Positions 51,396 through 60,305 are shown, counted from the first letter of the stretch. The stretch is DNA of 64,000 nucleotides from Ktedonobacter sp. SOSP1-85 (GCF_016587415.1 NZ_BNJI01000003.1:1178001-1242000); one strand, 5' to 3'. Numbers and translations: made by a program. Notes: generated from the letters alone by a model not told the origin.

Positions 51396-52373
51396 TTATT
51401 GTTTGGGCGCCGGGGGAGGCAGGACTGGTAAGGCAAAGGCCCAATCGAGCAGTGAACTGGCGTCCTTGAAGCGCTCCTCTTCATCCTTGGCGTCCAGGAC
51501 GGCCCCCACGAGGCGATGACCTGAACTATAGGCCGAGAAGACCAGGCAGTAGCCAGCCTCGCCTGTGAAGCCCGTCTTCACGCCCGTCAGGCCCGCGTAG
51601 GTGCTGAGCATGGTGTCGGTGGTCTCCCAGTCATAAGCATGATGCACGCCATTAGCAGGCAAGACATACTTTTGCAACTGCACAATCTGAGCAAAGAGGG
51701 GATTGCGCATGGCATAGCGTGTCAGCTTGACGAGGTCCTCACCTGTGGTGTAGTGGTTGGGATCGGGCTTGCCATCCTTGCCCTCATAGGTCAGGCCATC
51801 GGCGTTGATGTAGTGCGTGTTCTGCAATTTGAGCTGTTTGGCGTAGGCATTCATCATGGTGACAAACCGCGTTTGGGAACCCGCGACAGAGTCAGCGATG
51901 GCGGTGGCAGCGTCGTCCCCCGAGGGCAACATCAGGGCGTAGAGCAGATCCTTCAGGCGAATCTGATCGCCAACCACCAGTTGCGCGTTGCTACCATTGT
52001 GAACCTTGGCCTCGTCAACAGCATCCTGTTTGATGGTAACGACCTGGTTCAAGTCGGCCTTGTCGATAGTCAAAATAGCGGTCATGATCTTGGTTGTGCT
52101 CGCCATGGGTACGCGCTCGCGACCTTTGACGTTGACCAGCACATTGCCGGTATCGTCATCTACCAGGTAGGCGATCTTGCTGCCTATAGCGGGCGGCGTG
52201 CCGCGAACCGTGAGCACAGGCCGCGGCGTGGGGGTCGGCGTAGGTGGCGCAAACAGGTTAGTAACCGTGCCGCCTACCGGAGTGAAGAGGGCCACTGGAA
52301 TACTAATAATGATTAAGAGCGCCAGACATAAGAGGATAATTCCGAGGATTCTCCGTCCCATTATGTACTTCAT
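51396..52373 (-). CDS. D-alanyl-D-alanine carboxypeptidase (S11)
   Basis: A 325-residue penicillin-binding-type enzyme trimming the peptidoglycan stem. An N-terminal helix (about 8-31) is a membrane anchor or signal; a Pro/Thr-rich linker follows. The three catalytic motifs are STTK (S92 nucleophile, K95), SGD (S151, with Asp where Asn is common) and KTG (266-268). The C-terminal beta-domain of larger family members is absent. AAAGGA precedes the ATG. The enzyme would act outside the membrane on the cell wall. Confidence 0.9.
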   Translation of the reverse strand: MKYIMGRRILGIILLCLALLIIISIPVALFTPVGGTVTNLFAPPTPTPTPRPVLTVRGTPPAIGSKIAYLVDDDTGNVLVNVKGRERVPMASTTKIMTAILTIDKADLNQVVTIKQDAVDEAKVHNGSNAQLVVGDQIRLKDLLYALMLPSGDDAATAIADSVAGSQTRFVTMMNAYAKQLKLQNTHYINADGLTYEGKDGKPDPNHYTTGEDLVKLTRYAMRNPLFAQIVQLQKYVLPANGVHHAYDWETTDTMLSTYAGLTGVKTGFTGEAGYCLVFSAYSSGHRLVGAVLDAKDEEERFKDASSLLDWAFALPVLPPPAPKQ

Positions 52374-52464
52374 CCGTCCTTTAAAAAATAATTCCTACCT
52401 CCTTATGCGAAAACCAACGCCGCTCCCGCGGCTAGCACTAGCGCGCTCAGGTTTTCGAGAGGCA

Positions 52465-53781
52465 CTACATCATAAAACGCCAGGGGGCCAAAATTCTCTC
52501 GCTCGCTTTTGTGTACCAGGGACGCTCCTGCCAGCTCTCCTGCGTCAACTCAAAGGTATCCGAGGTATCGCACTCAAAGAGTTCGCGCATCTGAAGGGCC
52601 AGTTCTTCGCTGTAGATCTCGACATTGATCTCATAATTACCGATAGAACTCAAGCGGTCCAGGTTCGCCGTGCCAATGGTGGTCCACTGATCGTCAATCA
52701 TGCAAGTCTTGGCGTGCAGCATGGCATGGCGATAACTGAAGATGCGTATCCCCGCCTGGAGACACTCCTGAAAGTAGCCATGCGAGACCCAGTCTGTCAG
52801 GATATGGTTCGAGATCCAGGGTACCAGGACGCGCACATCTACGCCTCGCCTCGCCGCCGCCTTTAAAGCTTCTAAAAGCGTATGATCGGGCACGAAATAG
52901 GCATTGGTAAGCAGAATACAGCGCTGCGCCCGGTCGATGGCGTCGATGTACATGTCGCGAATTGGGAAGATCAGACGTAAAGCATTATTTCCATGCACCG
53001 TTACCAGGGGATCAAAGCCAGTCGGATAACGTCGCTTAATCATATGCCCCCGAGACTGAAAGCGATTCCAGAACTGGATAAACGAGTTGGCCAGGTATCC
53101 AGCGCCTGGACCCTTGATGCACAGGTGCGTATCGCGCCACTCCGTCGCATAGAGGCTACCAATATTATAGCCCCCGATAAAACCCGTCTGACCATCGACT
53201 ATCAACAGCTTGCGATGGTCCAGCGAGTAACAGCGTGGATCAAAGATATGCCAGGGGCGGCGAATGGCTTTGTATTCAAGAACATGCATATTTGTGGAAA
53301 ACGAGTGCTTAAACGCACGTGGCACCACGAGGTTGCCAAAGCCGTCGTAGATGACATATACCTCGACGCCCTCATCCGCCTTACGCGCCAGGTGATCTCT
53401 GAAAGCGCGCCCAACCTCGTCATCCTTCCAGATAAATGACTCGATGAAGACGCATTCCTGCGCACTATCAATGGCCGCAAGCATATCATCGTATAGCTCA
53501 CGCCCAAAGCTATACAGCTGCAAACGATTCTCCCCTACACGCACCTCGCCTACATGAAAGTGGGGAAAGGACTTGAGACGCTGGCGCTTATTGCGCAGCG
53601 AGGAGATTACCAACAAGACAAAGGCGGTTGCAAGCTGGAGCAGAAATAGGCCAATACCTGCTCGCTTCCCTACATCCATAAGCGATGCTCGCCAACGCCT
53701 TAGCCTGATCTGCTTGAATAACCTGGCTGATTGCTCTTTTATTATTTCCGTGAGAACTGATTTGTTCACTTGCTTCGACAT
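52465..53781 (-). CDS. cls: Cardiolipin synthase-like phospholipase D protein
   Basis: A 438-residue PLD-superfamily protein with a membrane helix near 50-68. The HKD motifs are HRKLLIVD (with GFIGGYNIG) and HAKTCMID (with TIGTANLDRLS). Length and single N-terminal helix fit cardiolipin synthase. It would join two phosphatidylglycerol molecules to cardiolipin. It is distinct from the soluble PLD protein at 13698. Upstream is the phosphofructokinase gene on the same strand, separated by a palindrome. Confidence 0.85.
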   Translation of the reverse strand: MSKQVNKSVLTEIIKEQSARLFKQIRLRRWRASLMDVGKRAGIGLFLLQLATAFVLLVISSLRNKRQRLKSFPHFHVGEVRVGENRLQLYSFGRELYDDMLAAIDSAQECVFIESFIWKDDEVGRAFRDHLARKADEGVEVYVIYDGFGNLVVPRAFKHSFSTNMHVLEYKAIRRPWHIFDPRCYSLDHRKLLIVDGQTGFIGGYNIGSLYATEWRDTHLCIKGPGAGYLANSFIQFWNRFQSRGHMIKRRYPTGFDPLVTVHGNNALRLIFPIRDMYIDAIDRAQRCILLTNAYFVPDHTLLEALKAAARRGVDVRVLVPWISNHILTDWVSHGYFQECLQAGIRIFSYRHAMLHAKTCMIDDQWTTIGTANLDRLSSIGNYEINVEIYSEELALQMRELFECDTSDTFELTQESWQERPWYTKASERILAPWRFMM

Positions 53782-53872
53782 AGACCTGCACCTGCCCCAC
53801 TTTTTCTCTAACTATTTAACCTCTTACTTTGAGAACGTTTCAGGGGAGATAAACGCTACATAAAAGAGTAGA

Positions 53873-53924
53873 ATCATAGTTCAGCGCCGGGCCGCCTGAA
53901 GGCGGTCCGACGCTGAACTATGAT
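53873..53924. terminator. Palindrome after phosphofructokinase
   Basis: Outer 14-bp arms (53873-53886 and 53911-53924) enclose an inner GC-rich hairpin around TGAA. It lies 8 nt downstream of the phosphofructokinase stop at 53933. Confidence 0.7.
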
Positions 53925-53932
53925 CGCATTCT

Positions 53933-55144
53933 CTACTGGGGCTGGTAGACGCCGCTGATATGTTCGAAGCGGGGGCGATAGCGTTCCTCGTGGTATTCGG
54001 CGGGATCGACACGGCGCGCGGGAATATTCTTGCCGGGGATATCTGTGGCGATGAAGGCACCATTGCGATAGGCCGCCATTACGCTATGCTCGCCTTTCTC
54101 GACCATGCTCATGATCAGGTTAGCGAAGAAGATGGCTACGTGCTTATCGTAGACTTCAGGCTCGCCGCTACGCAGGAAGTAGGTCAGGTCGATAGGTAGG
54201 AAGCGCACGCCATGGATGCGCTTGGAAAGCTCTTCACCTAGAAATTCGGCCACATTGACCTTCTTGCGATGACCATAGGCATCCGCCGGTCCAGTTTCGG
54301 GGACAGGTATGCCAAGGTTGGCGCCCTCGGAGAGGACCACCATCGAGTAGTGCATCGGATTATGCCGGTCGTGCATCACCAGGTCAGCCAGGCGATCAAT
54401 GTTGACTGGCACCTCGGGAATAATCAGGCGGTCCGCCCAGGTGACAACCGCTGTTTCCAGCGCGGTAAAGCCCGCGTCGCGGCCAAAGATACGGAATAGT
54501 ACCGTCTGGCTATGCGAACCCGCCGTCGAGCGGATGCGATTAATATACTCAGTCGCGCGGCTGATCGCCGTCTGGAAGCCAATACAGTAATCGGTCCCGG
54601 GGACATCGTTATCCATCGTTTTGGGAATGCCCCAGACCGGGATGCCACACTCGACCAGCTTTGCGCCATAGCTCAGCGTATCATCGCCGCCGATTACCAC
54701 CAGGCCATCCAGGCCCAGGAACTGCATATTGGCGATCACCTCATCCGTCAGGTCCACGCGCTCCTCGGGATCGCGCCCCTCGCCATATTGCTTTAGATGC
54801 GCGGGCAGATCCTTGACCTGCATCCGTGCTGGATTGGTACGCGTGGACTGCAAGATTGTGCCGCCCTCGCGGTCGATATCACGCGTGTTCAGCCGCGTCA
54901 GGGGGACGACATAACCGCCATCCCAGGTATTGGGATCTTCGGCGCGAAAGATAAGGTTCTCGAGCCCCTGCTCACGTTGGAGGAGCGTAATGCCCTCCCA
55001 ACCAGCGCGTAGACCCACCACGCGTATCCCCATTGTCTCCGCACGATACACAATTGCCTTGATCGCCGGATTCAGACCCGGCACATCGCCACCACCAGTC
55101 AGCACACCTAGCGAACGAATAGGACTCGTCACTTTAGCGGGCAT
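53933..55144 (-). CDS. pfkA: 6-phosphofructokinase, pyrophosphate-type
   Basis: A 403-residue enzyme phosphorylating fructose 6-phosphate. The N-terminal GVLTGGGDVPGLN binds the phosphate donor. The deciding motifs are GGDDT (152-156, D155) and IPKTMDND (K175, D178, D180). Classical ATP enzymes have Gly at the D155 position and Gly before TIDND, while Asp and Lys are the signature of PPi-dependent PFKs. So it probably uses pyrophosphate and works reversibly in glycolysis and gluconeogenesis. AGGAGG precedes the ATG. Confidence 0.88.
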   Translation of the reverse strand: MPAKVTSPIRSLGVLTGGGDVPGLNPAIKAIVYRAETMGIRVVGLRAGWEGITLLQREQGLENLIFRAEDPNTWDGGYVVPLTRLNTRDIDREGGTILQSTRTNPARMQVKDLPAHLKQYGEGRDPEERVDLTDEVIANMQFLGLDGLVVIGGDDTLSYGAKLVECGIPVWGIPKTMDNDVPGTDYCIGFQTAISRATEYINRIRSTAGSHSQTVLFRIFGRDAGFTALETAVVTWADRLIIPEVPVNIDRLADLVMHDRHNPMHYSMVVLSEGANLGIPVPETGPADAYGHRKKVNVAEFLGEELSKRIHGVRFLPIDLTYFLRSGEPEVYDKHVAIFFANLIMSMVEKGEHSVMAAYRNGAFIATDIPGKNIPARRVDPAEYHEERYRPRFEHISGVYQPQ

Positions 55145-55373
55145 AAACTTTCCTCCTCAACAAGAAACACTGCGCTAACAAACGCCTGACTCGGCTTGAT
55201 AACACAGGGAAACATATGCTCTATTATTTCACGCCTTTTACAATTATTCAGTACACCATGTCATTCCCACTATTTTATTATACTACTTCACACCTCTAGC
55301 CCTTATAGATCTCTCATGCAAGTCATCTCAGCGCCTTCGGCGCGAGAAGTCATGAGTAGAAGAAAACACAAAA

Positions 55374-55411
55374 GATGCCCTGAAGGTCCTGGCAAGCACC
55401 TTCAGGGCATC
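55374..55411 (-). terminator. Intrinsic terminator of the DUF4097-like gene
   Basis: Perfect 14-nt arms (55374-55387 and 55398-55411) with a 10-nt loop. Read on the minus strand the stem is followed by TTTTGTGTTTTCTT. It lies 35 nt past the stop at 55446. Confidence 0.75.
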
Positions 55412-55445
55412 CCACAGCCAATCGTGGACAAGGAGTAATTCTTCG

Positions 55446-56357
55446 TTAGCGCGAGGGGCGCAGATCTCCGTTGACGGTTACCCTGCCGCCTGCGGTAATC
55501 ATCAGAGAGGCGCTACCGTTACCGTACACAACATTAGCGTGCTGTCCATATCTGCGTTCAAGCGCGCTCCCGCTCACGGAGCCGCCTGCTATGGCATTTA
55601 CGGCAATATCGCTATTCGCGGGCAGAGTGAGCGTGGCGCTTCCGCCGGCCGCGATCCTGTTATGGCTGCCTGGGGAGAAAGTTCCCGTCAGAGTGGCGCT
55701 GCCGCCCGCAGAGACCGAGTGCAGGACCGCGGCGCCATCAATATTCACGCTCCCTCCGGTGGACCCAACCTCGACCTCGGCATTCTGACAGCCCAGGACC
55801 GTCGTGCTTCCGCCTACATGCTTACAGATGAGTTTCTCATCGACATTCTGCGCGTCGAAGCTGCCACCAACGTTATCGACCTCAGCCACGCGAACATATC
55901 TCAGTGAGACACTACCACCCACGCCGCCCCAGGCCTGAATATAAGAGGCATTCACCACGGTCAGGCTCCCACCAACGCTATGCAGCCGCGCCAACTCGCT
56001 CAGGTCCTCCAGGCGCACGCTGCCATGCGTCTGCTCTAGATTGACATTACCGCTCACCTGGCGCAGTTCAACGCTTCCCACACGATCCGTGCTCACGCTC
56101 CCATTGATGCGCGAGGCAGTAATCGAGGTCGTCAGCCTTGAGAGGATATTGCGTATAAAGGGCACACGCAGAGTAATGTCGCTACGATAACCGCGAATAT
56201 AGAGCCGCTCGCCCTCCTGCTGGATACCCTGGACCGGCTCAGCCGTCTCAATCGCGATCTCTTCGCGCTCCCACGGCAGCACGGTCACATTCCCCTCAAT
56301 ATCTTCAAGCACGATATGGGGCCTCCTGCCCAGCACGGTAAATGTCTGTGTCGCCAT
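55446..56357 (-). CDS. DUF4097-like beta-strand repeat protein
   Basis: A 303-residue protein dominated by repeated short beta-strands with Gly-Gly-Ser motifs (VGGSLTVV, VGGSVSLRYV, VGGSFDAQ, VGGSTTVL, TGGSVNID, AGGSATLT, and more), the mark of adhesin-like right-handed beta-solenoid (DUF4097) proteins. The N-terminus reads IVLEDIEGNVTVLPW, a common opening. It has no signal peptide and no catalytic motif. Function is unknown. It is divergent from the thioredoxin gene across a long palindrome. GGTGGAG precedes the start. Confidence 0.75.
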   Translation of the reverse strand: MATQTFTVLGRRPHIVLEDIEGNVTVLPWEREEIAIETAEPVQGIQQEGERLYIRGYRSDITLRVPFIRNILSRLTTSITASRINGSVSTDRVGSVELRQVSGNVNLEQTHGSVRLEDLSELARLHSVGGSLTVVNASYIQAWGGVGGSVSLRYVRVAEVDNVGGSFDAQNVDEKLICKHVGGSTTVLGCQNAEVEVGSTGGSVNIDGAAVLHSVSAGGSATLTGTFSPGSHNRIAAGGSATLTLPANSDIAVNAIAGGSVSGSALERRYGQHANVVYGNGSASLMITAGGRVTVNGDLRPSR

Positions 56358-56541
56358 ATGTCTGCTCCACCTTTCTCTGGCTGTTGAATATACTCTTTAA
56401 ATCTTTAAAATCTCTTGCTTTTAAAATCTTTGCTTTTTATTTGGTATTTTTTACCTATCATATGCATAATATTAACACACGCAGATTTAGGATGTCAACC
56501 CTATTTTGGATAAAAATACCAAATCGTTGCAAAATATTACC

Positions 56542-56602
56542 AATATGGGAAAGTATGGTGGTGTGCTGGCGGAGCCAGCACACCACCATACTTTCCCATA
56601 TT
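56542..56602. repeat. Family C palindrome in a divergent region
   Basis: Arms of 29 nt (56542-56570 and 56574-56602) around GGA, with the family C core GCTGGCGGAGCCAGC. It lies between two divergent genes (DUF4097-like and thioredoxin), about 90 nt before the latter, and not at a gene end. Candidates for promoters lie in the surrounding AT-rich sequence. Confidence 0.8.
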
Positions 56603-56693
56603 TATCTCCCCTTGACTTCAAGTTAACTTGAATATGTAGACTTCTTAGGAAACGGAGTTCGTCAATATGATAAAGATATGAGGAAATCAAATC

Positions 56694-57053
56694 ATGCAGG
56701 AACACAACAATCTCTTTGCCGTAAATGACCAGGATTTTGAGTCGCAGGTATTGCAATCCACGCTGCCGGTTGTCGTGGATTTCTGGGCTGAGTGGTGCCC
56801 ACACTGCCATACTCTCGCTCCTGTATACAGGCAGTTGAGTACAACTTACGACGGCAAATTACGCTTCGCTACTATCAACGCTGATGAAAGCCCACGCGTT
56901 GGCGCTACCTTCGGCGTACAGGGACTACCAACCTTGATCGTCTTCCATGCTGGCAAGCCCGTCGCACGCATCGTTGGGCCACATCCCACGCGTTTACAAC
57001 AGCATATCGAGCGGGCGCTTGCAGAGATTAGCGCATCTCAACCCTCCTCATAG
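56694..57053 (+). CDS. Thioredoxin-family protein
   Basis: A 119-residue thioredoxin fold. The active site is WCPHC (C35 and C38) instead of the common WCGPC, with the following cis-proline in GLPTLIVF. The core FDFWAEW, RFATINADESP and GVQGLPTLIVF follow the usual pattern. It is a cytoplasmic thiol-disulfide exchanger. The CPHC centre is usual in DsbA-type oxidases, so this protein may be more oxidising than standard thioredoxin. GAGGA precedes the start. A 31-bp palindrome follows the stop. Confidence 0.88.
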   Translation: MQEHNNLFAVNDQDFESQVLQSTLPVVVDFWAEWCPHCHTLAPVYRQLSTTYDGKLRFATINADESPRVGATFGVQGLPTLIVFHAGKPVARIVGPHPTRLQQHIERALAEISASQPSS

Positions 57054-57072
57054 GCTCATAAGCTCGCTTAGT

Positions 57073-57144
57073 AGAGTAGATAGGGTGTCATGGTGTGAAG
57101 CCCAGCGAATGCCGGGCTTCACACCATGACACCCTATCTACTCT
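57073..57144. terminator. 31-bp gene-end palindrome
   Basis: Perfect 31-nt arms (57073-57103 and 57114-57144) with a 10-nt loop, 19 nt after the thioredoxin stop. No T-tract. Confidence 0.8.
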
Positions 57145-57284
57145 CTTCTGACTCTTACCCTGGCTCGCAAGCTCACCTCGCGAAAGCAAGCGCTCAACAT
57201 GTGTGAAATATGAGTTCCCCTCAAGGGCAAAATAGAGTATAGTGAGAGGAGGAAACGGTAGACAAGAGTAAAGGAGCGTAGAGC

Positions 57285-57629
57285 ATGCAAAGCGACAATA
57301 TTATGGGGTTTATCATTGTCGGCGTGGGCATTATTTGCTGGATCTGGGTCTTGCTGGACTGTATTCGCGATCCCGAACTCGATGCGGCAAGCCGAAAACG
57401 CTGGATCGCTTTCGTCGCGCTTGTGCCCGCGATTGGCGCGCTCTTCTATGTCCAGCACCGCCGCTCCGAACATAAGGCACAGAACTTTCCCGCACCAGAG
57501 ACACCCAGGCAAGCAGCTAGCCCCGCTCCCTTTCAGCACCTTGAGCACTTCTCGCCTCATGTCCACGCCGAAGATCCCATAGTCGAAGAGACCTCGGCAC
57601 AAGAGCAGGAGCCACATCATGACCTCTAG
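57285..57629 (+). CDS. Small membrane protein with PLDc_N domain
   Basis: A 114-residue protein. The first 60 residues match the PLDc_N (phospholipase_D-nuclease N-terminal) two-helix domain: IIVGVGIICWIWVLLDCIRDPELDAAS, then WIAFVALVPAIGALFYVQHRRSE. The remaining 50 residues are a charged, Pro-rich tail. AAGGAG precedes the ATG. A second protein of the same family lies at 58023-58499. The function of this small family is unknown. Confidence 0.8.
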   Translation: MQSDNIMGFIIVGVGIICWIWVLLDCIRDPELDAASRKRWIAFVALVPAIGALFYVQHRRSEHKAQNFPAPETPRQAASPAPFQHLEHFSPHVHAEDPIVEETSAQEQEPHHDL

Positions 57630-57822
57630 AGTCCCGTAAAAATGGCTTTTTGATGCGTAAGACTTTTGGACACGCGGCGATGAGTGCAACGAGCAACAGC
57701 ACCACGCCCTGGAAGCTATAAAGGTAACGCTGAGAAAGCACCTCCTGCAAAAATCCCATGCCCAGGTAAATTACCAGTGTGATCAATGCGAAAGAGGTTG
57801 CATACACCCGTCCTCGCCACCT
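57630..57822 (-). pseudogene. C-terminal remnant of an MFS transporter
   Basis: The minus strand here encodes RWRGRVYATSFALITLVIYLG, then a second hydrophobic stretch (YSFQGVVLLLVALIAAC), directly after a TAG stop. This is the form of the last helices of a major-facilitator transporter. No start codon and no larger protein is attached, so it looks like a decayed fragment. In the plus strand, 57918-57962 reads VTRNRDLLLFVLAL and stop, reminiscent of MFS N-termini, but too short to trust. Confidence 0.5.
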
Positions 57823-58022
57823 CTAACACACTAAACTGGATCAGTTGAACATCTACTGAACTAAACAGCCCTCGGCGCACACAAGGCGCTTTCCTTGCAC
57901 CGCGAGAAGCAGGCAGGCGTGACGCGCAACCGCGATTTGCTGCTCTTTGTGCTTGCCTTGTAGAGAAAAGATCCTTATAATAGAGGCGTGTCTATACAAG
58001 AGCAAACAAGGAGCCAGTCATC

Positions 58023-58499
58023 ATGCAGATCGCGACATTCTGGTCTAATTCTCTGGTGCACCCCTTTCAAACCGCGCTGGCGCTGGCTGATGCGGGAATC
58101 GCTTTTCTTATTATTGGTGTGATATTCGTCGCCGCGCTTTTCGGCCTGGCCCTTACTGCCTTCTGGATCTGGATGCTTATTGATTGTGTGCGCAACCGCT
58201 ACTTGAAAGACGATGCCAGAGTCGTGTGGGCGCTGGTCATCTTCTTTACCCACCTGATAGGCGCCTTCGTCTACTACCTGACCGAGTACTCCGGCCGCAA
58301 GAGAAACGCCCCGCTGTATGTGTCTCCCTTTGTTCCCAATGCTCAGGTACAGGCCCAACAGCCACCTCTCTATCAGCAGGGCTATCAGGCCTCGCGAGAG
58401 CAGGCGTACTCACACGAGACACACCAGCCAGACTGGCACTCCTCCGAGCTACCTCGCGCCTCTTATCCCGAACAAGCCGAGCCGCCACTGCAACAGTAG
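58023..58499 (+). CDS. Membrane protein with PLDc_N domain
   Basis: A 158-residue protein with a hydrophobic N-terminal helix (GIAFLIIGVIFVAALFGLAL) and a PLDc_N-like segment, WIWMLIDCVRNRYLKDDARVVWALVIFFTHLIGAFVYYLTEY. The last 60 residues are Gln/Pro/Tyr-rich and probably disordered. AAGGAG lies upstream. It is a paralogue of the protein at 57285, with the MFS remnant between them. Unknown function. Confidence 0.8.
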   Translation: MQIATFWSNSLVHPFQTALALADAGIAFLIIGVIFVAALFGLALTAFWIWMLIDCVRNRYLKDDARVVWALVIFFTHLIGAFVYYLTEYSGRKRNAPLYVSPFVPNAQVQAQQPPLYQQGYQASREQAYSHETHQPDWHSSELPRASYPEQAEPPLQQ

Positions 58500-58679
58500 A
58501 GGCTGCCTATCCCCCATATTACCCGTCTTAGCCAGGCTTATACCCACTTTTGTTGCCATTGTCCGCTATTTGAGGTTAAGATATAGTGACTAAAGAAGGG
58601 GCGTGTATTGCGCTGTAAGAAGAAAAATATCAATCTATCCCCCTCTTGGCACCGCGAAACTTAAGGAGGACCCTCTAGC

Positions 58680-60305
58680 GTGAACAACAGGCAGCACCTG
58701 AGTGGTGCGCAGGCAATCATCGCCACCTTGCAGGCATTCCAGGTCGATACTATCTTCGGCATTCCCGGCATTCATACACTTCCCCTCTACGACGAGATCC
58801 ACAAGACACCCGGCATACGCCATGTGCTGGCACGCCACGAGCAGGGCGCGGGCTTTATGGCTGAGGGCTATGCCCGCGCCACGGGTCGCCCCGGCGTGGT
58901 CAGCACCATCACCGGTCCCGGCCTCACCAATGTCGCGACCGCCGTTGCTAGCGCCTTCGCCGACTCTATCCCGCTCCTCGTCATCAGCAGCAGCGGACCC
59001 CGCGCCACTGCCTCTCGCGGGCGTGGCGAGCTGCACGAACTCAAGAATCAGCTTGGGGTAATGGAGTCGCTCGCGGGCTGGGCGCGTGCCGTGGAGTGTG
59101 TCGAGGAGATTCCTGGAGCCATTCAAGATGCCATGCGCATCATGCATTCCGGTCGCGCCAGGGGAGCCTACCTGCAAGTGCCTTATGACCTGTTTCGCGC
59201 ATACGCCGCCGTCACCCTGCCCACGGCGGAAGACCTCTTCTTTGAGCCACGACGCCCACAGGAGGCGGATATTATACAGGCGGCCCAATTGCTGCGCGAG
59301 GCGCGCAAACCTGTGATTCTCGCGGGTGCAGGTGTCACCATGGCACACGCCAACCAGGAGCTGATCGCGCTAGCCGAACGCCTGCAAGCGCCAGTCATCC
59401 TGGGCAGCAAGAGCCATGACGTCATCCCCAATGACCATCCCCTGGCCGTCCTGACCACCACCTATACCAATACCGAACTGCATCCGCTTCTGGAGAGCTC
59501 TGATCTGCTCCTGGTGGTGGGAAGCAAGCTGGGAGCCGAGCGCACGGCTTATGGGCAATATCCCCTGCCACCTCGCCTGGTGCATATCGATATCGATCCT
59601 ACGGTCATCGGGCATATCTATCCTGCGATGCTCGGAATTGTCGCGGACGCTCACGAGGCTCTACAAGCCCTCAATACTCAACTAGGTGATCTCGCCCGCG
59701 CCCGCCCAGAGCTAGAGACTGAGTTGAGCCAGGTTAGAGCCGAAATTCGCCAGGAGACGCGAGCACGTTTCGGCGAAGAGGTCGCCCTGCTGGATAGTGT
59801 GCGTGCCGCCGTCCCGCCTCACGGCATGATTGTCGCGGATATGACCATGCTTGGATATGCCAGCACTGTCTTCCTGCCGATCTACGAGCCTGGCAGCTTT
59901 ATTCATCCCTGCGAGTTCTGCACGATTGGTTGTGGCCTACCTCTGGCACTCGGAGCGCAGGTTGCCCAGCCAGAGCGGCCCGTTGTCGCGCTCTGCGGCG
60001 ATGGCGGCTTCCTCCTCAACTCCAGCGAACTGGCGACCGCCGTTCAGGAACAGCTTCCCGTGGTCATCGTGATCTTCAACGACTCAACCTTTACCTGCGT
60101 CAAGACTGAACAGCGCCAGACCTACGAGGGTCGCTATATCGCGACCGACATCGTTGAGCCAGATTATGTGGCCCTGGCCCAGGCCTTCCACGTGCGGGGC
60201 ATACGTGCCGAGGGTCCCGAGGCGCTCCAGGCCGCTATACAGGAAGGCCTGGCCTCCCGGCGTCCCACCCTGATCGAGGTTCCCCTACCATCTAAACCCT
60301 GGTAA
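58680..60305 (+). CDS. Thiamine-diphosphate-dependent decarboxylase/acetolactate-synthase-like enzyme
   Basis: A 541-residue ThDP enzyme beginning at GTG 58680 with AAGGAGG 10 nt upstream. The PYR domain contains the activating glutamate in LARHEQGAGFMAEGYARATG; the C-terminal PP domain holds CGDGGFLLNSSELATAVQEQ with the Mg-diphosphate GDGG. The pattern TIFGIPGIHTLPLYDEI near the start resembles 5-guanidino-2-oxopentanoate decarboxylase (AruI) and related enzymes more than biosynthetic acetolactate synthase. Substrate is therefore an inference. No acetolactate-synthase small subunit is adjacent. Confidence 0.82.
   Translation: MNNRQHLSGAQAIIATLQAFQVDTIFGIPGIHTLPLYDEIHKTPGIRHVLARHEQGAGFMAEGYARATGRPGVVSTITGPGLTNVATAVASAFADSIPLLVISSSGPRATASRGRGELHELKNQLGVMESLAGWARAVECVEEIPGAIQDAMRIMHSGRARGAYLQVPYDLFRAYAAVTLPTAEDLFFEPRRPQEADIIQAAQLLREARKPVILAGAGVTMAHANQELIALAERLQAPVILGSKSHDVIPNDHPLAVLTTTYTNTELHPLLESSDLLLVVGSKLGAERTAYGQYPLPPRLVHIDIDPTVIGHIYPAMLGIVADAHEALQALNTQLGDLARARPELETELSQVRAEIRQETRARFGEEVALLDSVRAAVPPHGMIVADMTMLGYASTVFLPIYEPGSFIHPCEFCTIGCGLPLALGAQVAQPERPVVALCGDGGFLLNSSELATAVQEQLPVVIVIFNDSTFTCVKTEQRQTYEGRYIATDIVEPDYVALAQAFHVRGIRAEGPEALQAAIQEGLASRRPTLIEVPLPSKPW

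Noticed and set aside
51639..52866. Two long plus-strand frames opposite the D,D-carboxypeptidase and cardiolipin synthase genes
   Set aside because: They overlap genes with intact catalytic motifs on the other strand and have no recognisable protein feature.
30..57144. CRISPR array or integron interpretation of the many palindromes
   Set aside because: The palindromes are spaced by genes, mostly differ in sequence, and have no regular spacer length, cas gene or integrase.
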